Assembly: GCA_024362935.1 (NCBI GenBank)
Contig: JANCRA010000040.1
Coordinates: 3,968,001-4,032,000 of the forward strand
DNA: 64,000 nt
Direction: 5' to 3'
Origin: Setophaga petechia
Taxonomy: Eukaryota; Chordata; Aves; Passeriformes; Parulidae
Both the position numbers and the translations under genes were made by a program. Below the pieces are notes generated by a model that saw only the letters and a program-made list of their open reading frames with translations, ran no database searches and was not told the origin of the DNA. The stretch's first letter is position 1. Each line of letters begins with the position of its first letter. Below are positions 24,151 to 38,831 of the stretch, in pieces.

Positions 24151-27100
24151 TTGAGTGTGTGACATATTATCTACATTTAACAATTGTAATTACACATATT
24201 CAGAGATGAGATAGTGATTTTACATTAAAGGATAAATGAAGAAAGGAAATGGTGTAAAACAGATTCAATCCCAATTACTGAGGTGATAACCTGTTTGGAG
24301 ACCAATGGTGACAGAGGAGGGAAACTTTAAGTGACTGATTGAAACTTGATTTTCTTATGTAGTCTCGGCAAAGGACTGCAGTTTTGGTTTACCAAATTAC
24401 TGACTGGGACAAGAATGATGTTCTTAGATGTTACAAAGCTTAAAAGGCAGATGAAGACAAAGAATTTCATAATGAAAAGGATTTATTTCTTTGTATTTTA
24501 AAGGAAGCTTAGTGCATGTTTTGCATCATAAGTACAATTGACATTTTTTGTGTCAGTAATATCTACTAAAATGTCATAAAGAACTTTGTGAGGATAATTG
24601 GAGAAATTTGAGGCTGTTTAAAAGAAGTGTAAACATCAGAAAACAAAAATTTGAAAATTTTTTCTTAATATACATAAATAGACACAAAGTATTCACATGA
24701 TGTCTCCCTGTTTTTTGCAGAGGTTACATATGCTACAATTGAGTATACATACACTGCAGTGTTACATATACTTACATATCACTGAGGTACACTAAGGGAG
24801 GTCAGGATACTCCTCTGTCACAATGATTCAAAAATATTCCCTGCCCCTGGAGAACCTGAATTCCAATCAGTTAAGATAAATACTAATGAGAATACAAGAT
24901 AATAAGATAGCTCTTTAAAGTACTGAGTAATTTTGCTCATGAGTCACTGAATTTCTTTGGAGAGGATCCAGTTCTCTTGCCTTCCACTTAGATTTGTTGC
25001 TTACTGTACAGTCATATAACTATACAAAAACAGGAAGTGAAAATATTGATTTCTGCTGAGAGGTCTATTAAAAAGGGAGAATATTACAATTTTAGTTTAT
25101 ATTTCCATCAAAAAAAAAAAAAATAGTGCCACTTGGGAAGACTCAGAATGCCAAGGCTATTAAATAATAAAACTATTAGACAAGTTAATATTCCTGAGAG
25201 AGTTGCACTACACAAAACAGTTTCAGAAGTTGGATTTGCACATTTCTTTCATCAGTGAGGCTCTTCTGTTTCAGAAGGGAAAGCATATTGTCTCTGCCTT
25301 GTATATATTAGTGGGAAAAGCAAACAATACGAATGTACCTGAAGTTAAGCTAAAGCATGTCACCTGCTGTGTGTGAACAATGTTATCCACACATAAAAAA
25401 TCTACATTTGTGGCTTAATCAGAAAAAACTAGCTTAAGGCTGCCTTAATTTATACACAACCACTTTTATCAGCTGGTTCTATTTACTATTATAATACCAT
25501 AATGCAGAACCTTTCCCAAACATTTTAAAAGCAGTACCTGACAGTGACTGTTTAAAAGCTAACCTGAGTGAGGTGGAAGATGTATCAGTTACATCCATCT
25601 TTGAATGCCTTCATCTGTCCTGTAAGTCTCTGCTTTGTTTCTTCTTAAGTTAGAAACCCCTCTATAGGAAGATGCAAGGATATCTTCCTGGCTCACCCTT
25701 TCCCCATTTCTAATGAGGATTTCAGACCACTGGTGTTAGATTTAGTCATATTTATTTTTCATTCAAGATGTAGTCTGCATAAGATTTTGCATTATAGACA
25801 TAGAAAACATGTATCTTAAATAGTAAGGTAATCTTATCTGTGTAATTTATGCAAAATGCATGAAATATTTAATATAATATTACAGGCACAACTGCCCAAC
25901 TACTAATGTCAATATAAACAACATTCTGATCTTAATATTGTTAAATATAATTTACACAAATTTTCTTTCTGAGTCTGAAAATGTTGAAATACTTTATATA
26001 AAACCCCATATTATTCGATAATCATACATAAAATAAATAGTGAACAAAATATAGACTGAACAAAATAAACAGCAAACAAAATAGTTTGAATTATTTGTAA
26101 CTTTATGTTTTATTTTCATATAATATGATAACTGAGCAGACCTGACTTGCAATAATTTTTGAGATATTAGTCCATGTTAGTCTTGCTTTTTTTGGGATGC
26201 TGCTACCATAAATGTCAAATGGTAGTTTGCATAGATAAATTAGCATGGACAAAGAAAAGCAGTAAGGGGATATAAGTATCTATTTCACAGAAAAACGAGA
26301 CAAACAAATGTCAAATTCGAATTAATCTCTTACTACTTTCTATTTATAAAGTAGGCATCTATACCATGGTTAATACTATATATAATTTTAATTTTTGATA
26401 GAAAAAAAGTGACCGTAGAAAAGTGAAAGGCATGATTCAACATCATGTATTTAACATGCTATACCAGAGTGAGATTAACTTATTACTATAAGTGTCTATT
26501 CACATTTATTAACTGTAGTACATAGATGAAGAAGTCTTTCTACATCTGGTATAATGAAATCTACTATGAGAAAACTGGCAGATGTGAAAAAAAAAAAAAT
26601 ATCTTGGTCTTTTAATTTCTAGTCCAATATTCCTGCTGCTGGGACCTGCTTTTCCAGAAAAGATAAAACGAAGTTCTGCTCCTCATGAATCAGAACCCTT
26701 GTGATGCACAATGAAAACTGAGCTAAACCACTGAGTATACAAGTCTAAGATTTTGAGATCACAGAGAGGTCCCATTGCCTTTCATATCTCTTGGTCCTGC
26801 AGAAGCTAACAGGTCCTGGAAGAGTCCCTTGCATCCTGTGGTAAGGAATGTCTTGAAGAGAGATAAAATAAGGTGAATGATTTACATACAGAGTGTGTGA
26901 ATTGCCATGTCTAAGTACCCAGGTAGAGCAGTCTCATAAATGATTCCTTCAAAACACTGAACACATTCTAATCTTCTTTATTTTATCCATAGATTTCTCT
27001 GTCATGGCAATCACTATGTTGATTTTGAGCACTACTATGTATTAATTGGTAGCTTTATCATCATAAGCTTGTTTTAGTGCGCAGTTATATCACCAAGATT

Positions 27101-30100
27101 AAAAAAAGATATATTTTTTTAAAAACATAATGAAACATCTTACAAAAACCCAGTTATTATTAATTTTATCATAATTGAACTTTTCATCACACAATGTAAA
27201 TACACTCTGGTTTTCCTGCTTTTATTCTGTGTCTCAGTGTGTCTCTTTTTGAAAATAAATGTGTGGATACACATGCCATATGTATATGTGTATTGATATA
27301 ATTTTAAAAGTGTAACAATTAAAACACAGTATTAATATGGATATAGAAATCAGGATCAACATAATAACAGAAATAGAGGATCAACATAATAACACAATTT
27401 CAATTTATATTTTGATATTAAGACATTTTTATGACAGTAGTACAAATTTTTTTGAATGCTAATAGATTTTTTTCTCAATTTCATATCTGAAAGGTCACAT
27501 AAAGTAAAAGTACTGTTCTGACAGTATTTCTTGAATAAGCAACAGAAAGAATTAAAAGTATTTGATAAAACCTTACCTACTTTGATTTTATATTGATTTT
27601 TTTAAACAAAGATGTACATGTGAAATATGAGTTAATTCTTTAAACTGTTTACCATATAATTACATCTGAATGTTCAGAATTTACATTAATATATCCATCA
27701 GATAATCACAGGAATTAGTACCACAGATTCATTCAGAATACATATTGGTATTACCTGTAGTATACTTCCAAGTAGTGCTATTCTTTAGTGATAGATGTAT
27801 TTACTAAGCATGTCTTAAAAAGGTACTATTTTATTCTTTACCATCTATATTTCAGGACTTCATGAAAGTCATGACCATGTTATAAGGCATAGTATACTAG
27901 TACATTTTTTGCCCTTTTGATATGCCAAAATTGCTTATCAAATTATTAAAATAGTTAAATGAGGATACAAAAATGAACCCCTAAATCTACATGTCCTTCA
28001 AATCTGACTTCGGCTGTAGTGCTAAAACTACCAAATTAGTTAAATTAATTTCCTGTGCAATTTTTCATCACATCCCCATTAAAACTGAAGTGGTTTCATT
28101 ACATAATGATGGAAAATGTCAGGAAATGTGAATAGAATTCTGACAGATGTGGCAAATGTGAGAAGCATAGAAATGCGATGAAGTGAGTAGCACAAGATAA
28201 ATATATTTTCAGACTAAAAGTGAAATAAAAAATGTTTTCATAATAATAATGACTATTAAGATGGACTAAGCAGCAGTATAGACACTAGATTCTACCACAC
28301 TTCCCCATTTGCATTTAATAAATTCTTTACTTAGTATGTTACACTCCATAAGTGTCTAGTTTAGAGCACTGACGGTGTTGAGCATGTGGCACAGAGCAGG
28401 AGTACCATTACTCTTCCCTCTCTACAGCACTTGAAAGGAAAGGTAAGGGAGTATTCACAATATCATTTCAGGGATGGGAGAAGAGAAACTGGAAGGTAGC
28501 GAGATGTACTGTGAAATATTCTAAAGGCAACACCTGTAGCATGCACTTCTAAGAACTTTGATACCTGTAATTCATGAAAATATCACAAGGATTTCAAGAG
28601 TGTTACCAAATAAAAAGCACTAGTCCTTGAAGGTGAAGTGTTTAATAGGCCCAAGTACCCTTTGGATTCTGGAGGACAATGCTAAATAATCACTAGAAGT
28701 CACTATGAGAACACAGAATTTTCCACATCCTACCATTTATTCTGGAAGTATCTGTGGTACCTTCACATGTCAGGCATGGATGCACTACTCCTGCAATACA
28801 GATTTTGTGTAAAAATCTCACTGCTGTGAATGAGATGGAAGCTTAAATCATTTGATTCAGGTCCTATGAGGAAACTAGAATCCAACAGAACGTTTAAGGG
28901 GTTTTCTGCTTACTGTTTCATTATATACTTTCTCTCTTCATCCTCAGCATTTTATTCAAACTCATTATTTCCTGATGCAGTTCTTTCTTTTCTTTAGCAA
29001 TATGTCTGTCTTTTTTTTTTTTTTTTGTCCTAGGGCAAGCAGAGAGCTCTCCTGATCACATTTCATCTTCTTCCTTATTTTTTTCACTCAAATTTAATAT
29101 TCTTAATGGCAATTCACATAAATATTTGTTATTATGTATTTATTTGTTCATTTCAAATCCTGGGATAATATTCATTCTTGTTTCGCAAACTCCTTCAGTT
29201 GTTCATTCTTAAAGACTTAAGATGAAGGAAGTCAAGGACTAGAAATAATTTCTAGAGAGTCATAGGAGTTTAGGGTGGCAAGTATTGGTGGCTAAGTTTT
29301 GGGAGAGGTTTGAGATTTTCTTCTGGTAGGAAGCTCTCTTCCAGCAGAAAATTGTGTACAAGGATAGCAATTATGAGCTACAGATTCCAATTCCAGGTTG
29401 ACCATCAATGAACTCTACTACATCTGGTAGGCTTTTAACCTTTCTGATCTCCACTCTTTCCACCTCTAAGATGTGAATTTCAACCACTTCCTTGTAGAAA
29501 TACTACTGAAATTTTCAAAGAAAAATATTGAAAACAGTATAGTAGTTTTAAAGGATTCACTTAGCTAAGCTATTTTCAATTAATCTTCCATATGGATTTT
29601 AATTTTTATTTAAATAGGTGAAAGTGAAGATCAAGAGAGATTATTAAGCATCACAGTTTACACACACCCACTCCTACTTGCATGTGAATTTTATAAACAT
29701 GATGTTATACTTTTGGTGTATTTAGTCTTTCACCAAAGGGAAAGTTACCATAATAATTCCACTGATACTGGCTTCCAGATGTCACACCTTTTTCTATTGC
29801 AATATCATTATTCATGATAGTGGTACCATTTAAATTATTTATACTGATTTGAAGTTTGTGTGAATATTCCTAATACAAAAATAAGGAGAAAGTATAGTGA
29901 AAATGAAAGAACCCACATGGTGTTATTAATTTCCAGGGAGGTAAAAATAGCAAATATTCCTCCCAATATTCAAAGTATTTTATGCTGCTTCACAAGTGAA
30001 AGCAAGAGTGAGAATCTATGGAATGTGTAGAAGAAAACATAAAAATCCATACAACACACCAATAAAAAAGGCAGATGTCAACACTGTGTTTCAATTTTTT

Positions 30101-30663
30101 TGACTGCAAGTAATAATGCAAAAGTGACAGAACAACTTGGATGCTGGGATTTTAAACAACCTTCTTCCTTCATGCTGGAACACGTTTCCAAGTAGTTATG
30201 CACTGTAGTTATGTTTTGAAAATTAAGAGGAACTTACTGGAAAAATGAACTCTAACGTGACAGGATGTCAGGACTAGAGTAAGACAGTCTAGTCTGGAAG
30301 AAGAAATCAGCTTGTGGGTGAGTGAGAGGCTATCCTGAAGAGGAACCAAAGTGCCTGAAAAAACTGCACACTGTGCTGGTGGCAGCACTGATGCACATCC
30401 TCAGCATCACTAGTATTCAAGGTGTATTGTTTATTTATTTAAAAGCTGAAGCAAACAAAGTCATGATTTCATAGAACTATGAAAAGAGGTATGTAAAAAT
30501 AAGTAAAAGTACCCCAATTGTGTCTATTATTTCCTGTGATATAACTGTAAAGGAAACAATAGAATGTTTATTCACTTGACATATTTTAACCATTCAGAGA
30601 AAATAAGCAGATACAAGCACTGTCAAGTTGAATATAATAGAAGCAGGGCTGAAAAGTTATTCT
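24151..30663. other. Very AT-rich gene-free stretch
   Basis: About 6.5 kb without even one open frame of 60 codons on either strand, which fits high AT content and frequent stops. I recognise no transposon in it. Small features: an imperfect 24/25-bp tandem duplication at 27345-27393 and a T16 run at 29011-29026 followed by GTCCTAG, which looks like a splice acceptor but has no credible exon after it. Confidence 0.65.
27345..27393. repeat. Short imperfect tandem duplication (24/25 bp)
   Basis: Two adjacent copies share AGAAAT at the left and AGGATCAACATAATAAC or GGATCAACATAATAAC at the right, differing by about one inserted and one changed base. This is a slippage-type local duplication. Confidence 0.85.
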
Positions 30664-33600
30664 TCATATGAATAAGGGCATTTTAAGCCAGTTTTTCTGA
30701 TTAAGCCACAGATGCAGAATCTTGTAATGTACAGGTAACACTGTCCACACAGAACGTGTGACATGGTTTAGCTTAATTTGAGACACAAAATCAGGTACAC
30801 TAGTATTGTTTGCTTTTTCCACTAATATACACAAAGCAGAGACATTATGCTTGCACTTCTGAAACGGAAGAGTCTTACTGATGAAAAAGTTGTAAAATCC
30901 AACTTCTGTTTTGTGTAGTGAAACTCTCTGAGGGATAAAAACTTGTCTAATAGTTTTATTATTTAATAGCCTTGGCATATTTAGTCTCCCCAAGACGCAC
31001 TTTTTTCTGTATGGAAATATAAACTAAAATTATAATACTCTCCTTTTTTAATGGACCTCTCAGCAAAAAAACAATATTTTCACTGCCTCTCTTCATTCCT
31101 GACAACCAAGAGGGTATCAAAATTTCTATGTTGACTTTTTATTGTAGTTTGAAATACTTAGCATTTAGCTTTGGTCTCCTTTTGGTGTCCTCTTCAATGG
31201 ATTAATCTCTGTAGATTACCTTGGAAGCAACCAGAGATTTGGTTAGCGAACTAAGAACCGGAAAATCTTATATAGTCACTCAAGGTTAGACTAATAAAAT
31301 GCAATTTTTAATAATTATTTTGCATTCAAAAAGCTCTACTGTTGTCTAATTCTTTAGCTTTCCAAGACTGGCACTTCTGAGTTTGTGTTTCCTCTATTAG
31401 TGAGGTTCCCAAATTTTTCTATTTTGGCTGACACCCACAGCCCCCAAAAAAATCTCCATAAAACTGGTAGCTTCTCTGTTTTAAATACTAGGCTTTCCCT
31501 ATTCCTGGTAGGACCTCACTTTGAAACTGTGAGTTTCTGAAGGAAAGTGGAGTTAGGTGTACCTTCCTCATTCCATTAACCGTATAATTATATTCTCACT
31601 GGAGTTAAAATGAAATTTAAATCCCAACCCTTGTTTAAATTCAAAGATCCCCAGTTTGAATCCAGTCTCCCATGACAGTCCCTCAGCCACTGTCAAATAT
31701 TCTGATTGCTTCAAAACTGCAGAATTTAGTTGGTTTCTTTGAGTATATCAAGGCAATGGTAACATTGTCTTCTCAGAAACTGGATTTCAATGTAAAATCA
31801 GTAAATGTCATTCCTTCATTAGCCACTCATGCTGAATAACATAATGGCTTTTGTGAATTTCTTTTTCAGCTCTTAATTTTTACAAAATCCTCTAGAAGGA
31901 CATTTGGCATGTAAGACTCAAGTATGACTTCTTCCAAATGACCAAAATATGTATTTACCTTTACTTCATCTCTACACTGTCTTTGCTCTACAACAGAATT
32001 AATGCTACTCCCTAAGAGATATATTCAAAATGATGAGGTTCTCAGACACTGCAATGGTGAAGCTATATTAGTTTTTTAAATTAGCTAATATGTTCTTTCA
32101 CCAATTTCAAATATATATCAATGAAGCAACTTAAAATTAAGGCTGAATTTCAGCCACAGCTGTTAAACACCACACTGCTTGTACCATATAGTTCTTGTTT
32201 TCATAGGATATTTATCATGGACCTAAATTTAAGTCTTAATGAATTAGATTAAATCTCTTTGGTGCTTAGGCACATTCTTGATTTTTTTGCTGAGCAGAGA
32301 CTTGAAACTAAATAACAAACAAGTTAAATACACCCAGCAGAATCATTGGGCTGTTGTTCCATAAGACTGGAAAGCTGACTTTGGCATGAAGACCTGTTTA
32401 CTTAATTAAATCTCTTAATAAGTAGACCTCCTTTATGACTTTTACATAACAAACAAGCTTAAGTACTACAGATGATTTTTTCCTCAATATTATTGAGTAA
32501 TTAACATTTAATTCTAATTAAATCCCATCATTTCCTGTTATGGTTAGCACAGAGACCCAGTTCCAGAATGCTCAATACAAGCTGCCTTGCTTCACTAAAC
32601 AGGTACTGCAGAGAAGTAATGCTGCCCCAGAAGACTTCTCTGTGTATTCAATTAGAACACAAAGTTGCTGACTAATTTACACAAGTAGATGTGTTTCATA
32701 TGGAATAAATGGGTTTGGTTAGGATTAGCACCTATTTCAACATCTGTAATAAAATACAGAAGGACTAAATCAAGCCAGAGATGTATTGCTCTTCCCCCCT
32801 TCCTTCACTGGCAGTTTAAAATGAATCCAAAATGCAGTATTTAAACATAGCAAAACCTAAATCTTGCATAGAATATTGCATGCACAAAAATAAACAGAAT
32901 GTCTATTTCATTTTATGTGCAGTCTTTCATGTCAAAAATGCAGATAAGTTTTTGTAACCTAGATTTCTATAACTATTGCTGCATAAAATATAACATAAAC
33001 ACATCGGTTCAGTGATTAGCTAAACCTTAAGTAACCTGAAATTAATGGATGCTTTAAAGAATATTTATCCTAATTCAACAGGCATTGGACGAGACCTTCT
33101 TTTTCTTACATCTTTCAATTTCTGTGCAAAATAGATGTTACTTTGATGTTTCTGATATGCTGACATGTTTTTGTGATCTTGGATAGATGTAAACAAGCCA
33201 AGTGTTCAATTACAAGTTTGGCAGGATTTGTTAGAAAGACCTGTGTTCAGCATGCCTGTATGCTCTGTGCCTGCAGAACCAGAGAAAATCTTCCCAGTGA
33301 AAGAGGTACCAGAATATTTAAATCCTCAACCTGGTCCTTCTTACAAGTGTGCCTAAAGTATGAAAATGTGTCTGCAGTGGTAATTTCCCAGGGCTGCTGT
33401 GCAGCAGCTCCAGAGCAGCCAACTCTAGACCATATTGTACTTCTTGCCATGAAGAGATAAACTTTGATGCCATCATTAATAGAGGTTCAAAATACATCCA
33501 AGTTCTTATTTCCACAGCAGGAAATCCAGGTGCTTTAAAGAAGCTACAATCTTGGAGCTTCCAGATTCATACAGGCAATTTCTGGCAGGAGCCATAGGGA

Positions 33601-36600
33601 TTTGTGTTTAGAGTCAGTTATCAGTGCAGGGCTGCTGGAAATCTTTGCCCCAGTGATTTTGAGGCTGCAATTAATGGTTGAAGAATTGAAACCAGTGACA
33701 ATGGCACAGCACAGCTGTGCTGTTTAGAGGCTGCATTTCATTTCAGAATAGTCTCCTCTGTTATTTCATGACTGGGCACAGGGAAAAGGTATGAGATACC
33801 TGCAGGTGTCCATCCACCCTGCTAGCCATGGGAGCTGCTCATCACAGAGCACCACAGTGAAGATCAGCTCCCAGGTCAGACATGATGGCTTCTGCCTCAG
33901 AAAAGCTTTATACAATACTACTGGTGATACTCTACCAGAACTCATTAGCAAATATTTCTTTGCCTATCTGTCTTATATTTTTCTCTTTTTCTATTTTTTT
34001 CTTTAAGATTACTCAATCTATTTTCTGAACAGTTGTTTTGCATACCTCTTTTAAATCCATTGCAAATTCTTTGAGGCATTCATTAGTCACTCAGGGTGTT
34101 TTGCAAAGTGATGTGTACACTCACAGTCCTCCTTAAGCAAAAAAACAATAAAAAACATCTTAAAAGATTTATTGAATAGAGCAATTTTTTCAAATAGGAT
34201 AAAATAGTTAGCAGCAAAATTCTCATTTAATCTTACTAGATCATGAGATAATTCCCATAACTGTGAGATTACTGACACCACTGTGAATATTGCTGTTTTA
34301 ATTGTTTGCTAATTAGCAGTTCATGGGGAAGACCAAATTGCTGCTTGGCTTGCTGCATTGTGGTACAGTTTTGGCCCCCCTGTCTCCTACACCCCATCTG
34401 TTCTTCCCACCTCCACTTCCACTAACTGTGAGCAGGGGACTATGCTTGCTCATGGACTCAGATGAGAAAGCAAATTTTGCCAAGAAGAAGTCTGATTTGG
34501 CTATTCTGGACATTTAAAGCGTAGCTGAAGAAGGATTTCCTCCCCTTCCTTCCCTAAAATAACATTGCACTAATATAATAAAACCCCTCTAGTGCCAGCT
34601 TTCAAGGCTTCAGTCCAGAGATTCAAGGAAGGAAGCAACATCGTGGGGGAAATAAAAACAATGAAAAAAAGAAAAAGAATAAAATATCTGAATAACAGGT
34701 TTCAAACTAACAGAGCAGTTTTCTTTGCTGTTTCTATAGTCACAAAGTGCTATGCACATGAGAAAACTAAAAATGGCAAAATGCAAGCAGCAACAACATC
34801 TTTGAAAAAACATTAAACATCACTGACATGAAGCAGGTCCCTATTCCCATTTCATGTCGTTTATGTCATTGTTTAAAATACAAGAATTTTGATTTGAGCT
34901 CACAGATCCAATTGTTAGTCTCCAAAATCATAAAAAACCTGGTGTAAATATGTGTACATTGTACCTTAAGCCTGACCTTTTACCAGTATTTCTTTAAAAG
35001 CTGTAAATAACATGGCCTCTCTGAGGTGCATCTGCAAAATGAATGAATAATAATGAAACATGCAAAAAGAAAAAAAATTAACTCCATTCCAGTTTAAACC
35101 AGGACAGTCTCTAATTAAAATCAGTGGCCTTCACATTAGTCTGACAAGAATGTCCTGTTTTGTGAAGGATCATAGAGGAAAAGCTGTATAGAGACACTTT
35201 TCAGAGGCATTGCTTTTAAGAGCCGTGGAAATTTCAGGTGAAGCTCCAGACAAGGACAGAAAATGTCTCAGGAAGAAAACAAACATAATTCAGAGTGTCT
35301 CTGTGATGAGCTGTTAATTTCATTAGATATAGAATATGATTATTGAATGATTATAGTGTAATATTACCAAAAAAAAATTCAAAAGTGGCTTAATAGTTGC
35401 ACCCCTGACCTCCATTTTCTCGTTATTATTTCGTCATGAGATGTAACACAGATATGAAGCAGTGTAGATGACACAGGTCAAAAAGAGGAGTTTAACATTT
35501 ATTTCTGGTGTTGCCTAACACCAGCCATGAATTCCCAGTTGAGGAATTAATGCTTTGCATAAAATAGAATACCCTTTAGAGAGTCAAGTGACTGGGACAC
35601 CATCACTAATAAATTCAGACTGCTGGGTGACAAATACATAATTTAGGAAGATTTGCTCTTTTTGTTAGTGGGAAGTGGGTTGTTTGGATTACAATTTTTT
35701 TGAGAATGCCTTTACTTGGTCAGGAAACTGTAAACAAATAAGCAGAAAAGATGCTCTGAACAGCAGCACAGACATTCTGCACTTACCGGAGCTGATGCTT
35801 AAGTATTCTGTCTTTCATTCACTGGTCATGCCTAAGTGTCTTGATAATAGTTTCTACCTATCTCCTTCAGCATTTGCCTTATGCCAAGGCACATTCAGAA
35901 ATTTTAATACAGAGAGAGAGACATTCTTCCTCAGAGATTATCTCTTCCTAGCCAAAGAGAGCAAAGGCATTCATACTGGTCCTGCTGTATCTATTCACTT
36001 TGTGTAACAATGTCTTCCATGGGGTGCTGCAATATTATATCAACTATTCAGAAGGAATTGAAAGAATGGATCACTCAGGATTATACTCCTTTCTTTTAGA
36101 TAAATCCCAAGTGTGACAATACTGTCAACAAGCAGAAGTCTTTTTATCCTCTACAAGTTCAAAAATACCGGTAGAGCTTTTTTCTCTTCCCTGTCCAACA
36201 TATGTGCTAAACCAGCCAGTGGTATTATAAAATGCTACAGGCTTAAATGCACAGCTGCACCTATTGTTTTATCAGGAAACAGAAAACACTGCCATCCAGA
36301 TTCTCGTTGCCTGTAGAAATAAAACACCAACCAAATATTAGTTACATGAACATAAAGAGGAGTTAGATAAAGATAAAATGAACAGGAAGTTTCTGCAGTA
36401 TCCATAGATATAATGTCCCTCAATGTCATTAATATTTTGCATGGGGTAACAATTGAAAACAAAAAAAAAAAGCATCAGCGGTTGAGTGAAAGATGATATT
36501 TGAGCACTTCTACCTCACAGGAAACAGTGTGTGATATATAAAGAAATATCTAGCATTTCTTCTCCACATCTTTGATCACTTAACTCTTTTGCTGAGGTGG

Positions 36601-38831
36601 GGGGTGGGGAATGGGAAAACCAGACAAATGCAAAATGCCATTATGATCAGAATTTTAATAATCTCCTCTCTAGTTTGACAACTAACAGGGTGGAATGACA
36701 ATCAAACACCTCTTTCTGGGGTTTAATTTCTACCAGAGTGCTGATGCTTGGTGTTGCAAGTGATAGCAAAATCAGTAGACTAGGGCTGCTCCAAGTAACA
36801 ATGAGCCAAAAAGCTTCAAAAACTGAACAAATTTTTTATTCTTTGTGTTTTATATAAAAGTTCTTCAGATTCTATACAGGATATAGTTTAGTATGGGTTG
36901 GCAAAATTATGCATGCAATTTTCACTAAAGCCACGTTTACAGTGCTGAGAACTGGGTATGGATTTATTCAAACAGAAATCCAACAAAGGTTCTGCAGTTT
37001 CCCTCAGAGTATACAGATCTTTTATTCACATTAACCTTTTTATGTTAGAAGACAAACATGCTTCATGGAACTCAAATAAGACCTTTACATTGATCAGAGA
37101 ATTTAATTCTAACCATTTACCACAGATTAAGAATCGGATTAAGAATGTATTACTGACAATATCCATCTGGAAGGATCTACATGCAAAACTGGGTCATATC
37201 AACAGCTTTGGCAAGCGATTATACAGATAAATGTGATAATCTAAATTGAATACCAGAGTATGGATCTTTTACTAAAAGCCATATTTGGAATTATTCTAAT
37301 ATTGCTGTCTATTTAATCAACTGTTGTAGCTGCCCTACTAACCATCTGTTTTAAACACATGGTGGATATCTGGTGCTTGGATTACAGAATCTTTGAAGGT
37401 TCCAGGTTTTACTAGTCTGGAAATAATTTGGGTAGATGAAGGCTTTTTGACAACTAAAAGCTAGAAAATTAAGTTTTCCTTACTTTCTGAAGTTAGTGAG
37501 ATCCAGGTATGTACCTCAAAACAAAATGGTAATTCAGTATAGATTTCGCTATGTTGTTGCTCACAGTAAAAAATAGTCCTGTCAAAAACAACTGGTTTTG
37601 TTCCAAATAATCTACTATGTAACCACTGTGGTTTAAATTCATTTGGAATTGATCGTTTTTCTCAGGAATATTTTTTCTTTTTAATAGCAGGTTTCTGGTT
37701 GAAGACCAGCTTCTTCTGAATACTAAGAGATATAGAATAGATGTTAATCCTGCCTCAAAAAAAAAGTTGGTGGCTGAGTAGTTATCCAGAATACAAAAAA
37801 ATAGAGTAGTTTTTTCTTCCTGAGTTCTGAGTACAATATAGTCAGGAGAGGCACAATAATATCTTGATGTCATAAAATAAGTTCAAGTGTTGAATGTGGA
37901 AAGAAAAAGTCACACAGTCAAATGAAAATCACCAAGCAATATATCAACATCTATAATCCTGTAATAATGACCTTTTATCTGAAAGGGTTTAAAAAATTAT
38001 AATAACAGTCATGATTTTCATAGAATCAGCCAAACATAGTAGAAGGAAGACAAGATTGGTGATAGGAAATGAAATATTGTTTAAAAATGAAAAGTTTCTT
38101 CTTACAAATCAGTTTTAAGACATTTACTGTAGGTGCGAATAATTCAGTCTTTCAGAGAACCATTTAAACTGGTCTTTTCCATGTTTGTCTTACAGAATTC
38201 ATTGTTAAACAGAATCTAAAGAGTTTACTGACTTCACAATGGAAGATAATGACTAAAAAATCAATTATTGGATTCCATTTGTAGTCAATTGTGAAGATCA
38301 TTTAAGAAATAAAAATAAAAAGAAATATCATAATGACTTATTCAAGGATTTTAAATACTTCATCAAGAGTTCTAGTTTTATTACCATAAATCAGAAGATA
38401 AATTCCAATGCAAATGAAGAAAAATCACACTTTTTCTGAAAGTGGAAAAGTAGAGTGGCAGAATAAAGGATGTCTTTAGCAACGATTAAATAGTCGGTGA
38501 ATCCATTTTCATCATTTTGCTCATCTCTTCAGACTTTTCTTAAAATTTTCCGGAGTCTTTCCTAATTCTAGTCAGGAAGGCTTCCTCATTTTTTACAAAG
38601 TGACTGTCTAAGTGTTTGTATTTTAGATGTCTTCACTCTTTCTTTCATAAAAAGTCTTAACTGCCTGGCTCCATTTTCAGTGCCATATGGAGCAGATACA
38701 CAGACATTTGCAGCCCTCAGCTTTGCTTTCTGGATGTGGGAACATAGGACTCTTTCTGAGCTGGCCCTGCTACCATTACAAGAGGACAAAACAGTTTCAG
38801 GTGGACCAGGGAGTGTTCCCAAGGACCAAAT
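30664..38831. other. Unique non-coding sequence, no gene seen
   Basis: No supportable gene. Open frames reach 126 codons (37493-37873, minus), 110 codons (35675-36007, plus), 109 codons (30664-30993, minus) and 95 codons (33173-33460, plus). None shows a domain, signal peptide plus body, or a consistent exon pattern. A moderately GC-richer part at about 33230-33920 contains the 18-bp palindrome at 33706. A G-rich spot (GGTGGGGGGTGGGG) lies at about 36597-36610. Confidence 0.6.
33706..33723. repeat. Perfect 18-bp palindrome centred on an E-box
   Basis: ACAGCACAGCTGTGCTGT equals its own reverse complement, and its centre is CAGCTG, a canonical E-box core for bHLH dimers. It sits in a gene-free but less AT-rich patch. 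Regulatory use is inference only. Confidence 0.95.

Noticed and set aside
24700..24790. Acceptor-like CCCTGTTTTTTGCAG followed by a short frame and GAG-GTACAC
   Set aside because: The donor match is poor, the putative exon is tiny and of low complexity, and there is no partner exon.
29001..29210. Strong-looking splice acceptor (T16 then GTCCTAG) with an open frame behind it
   Set aside because: The following frame is Ser/Phe/Ile-rich, ends without a donor and resembles nothing; T runs ending in AG arise often here.
37493..37873. 126-codon minus-strand frame
   Set aside because: AT-driven composition, no recognisable domain and no splice or promoter context.
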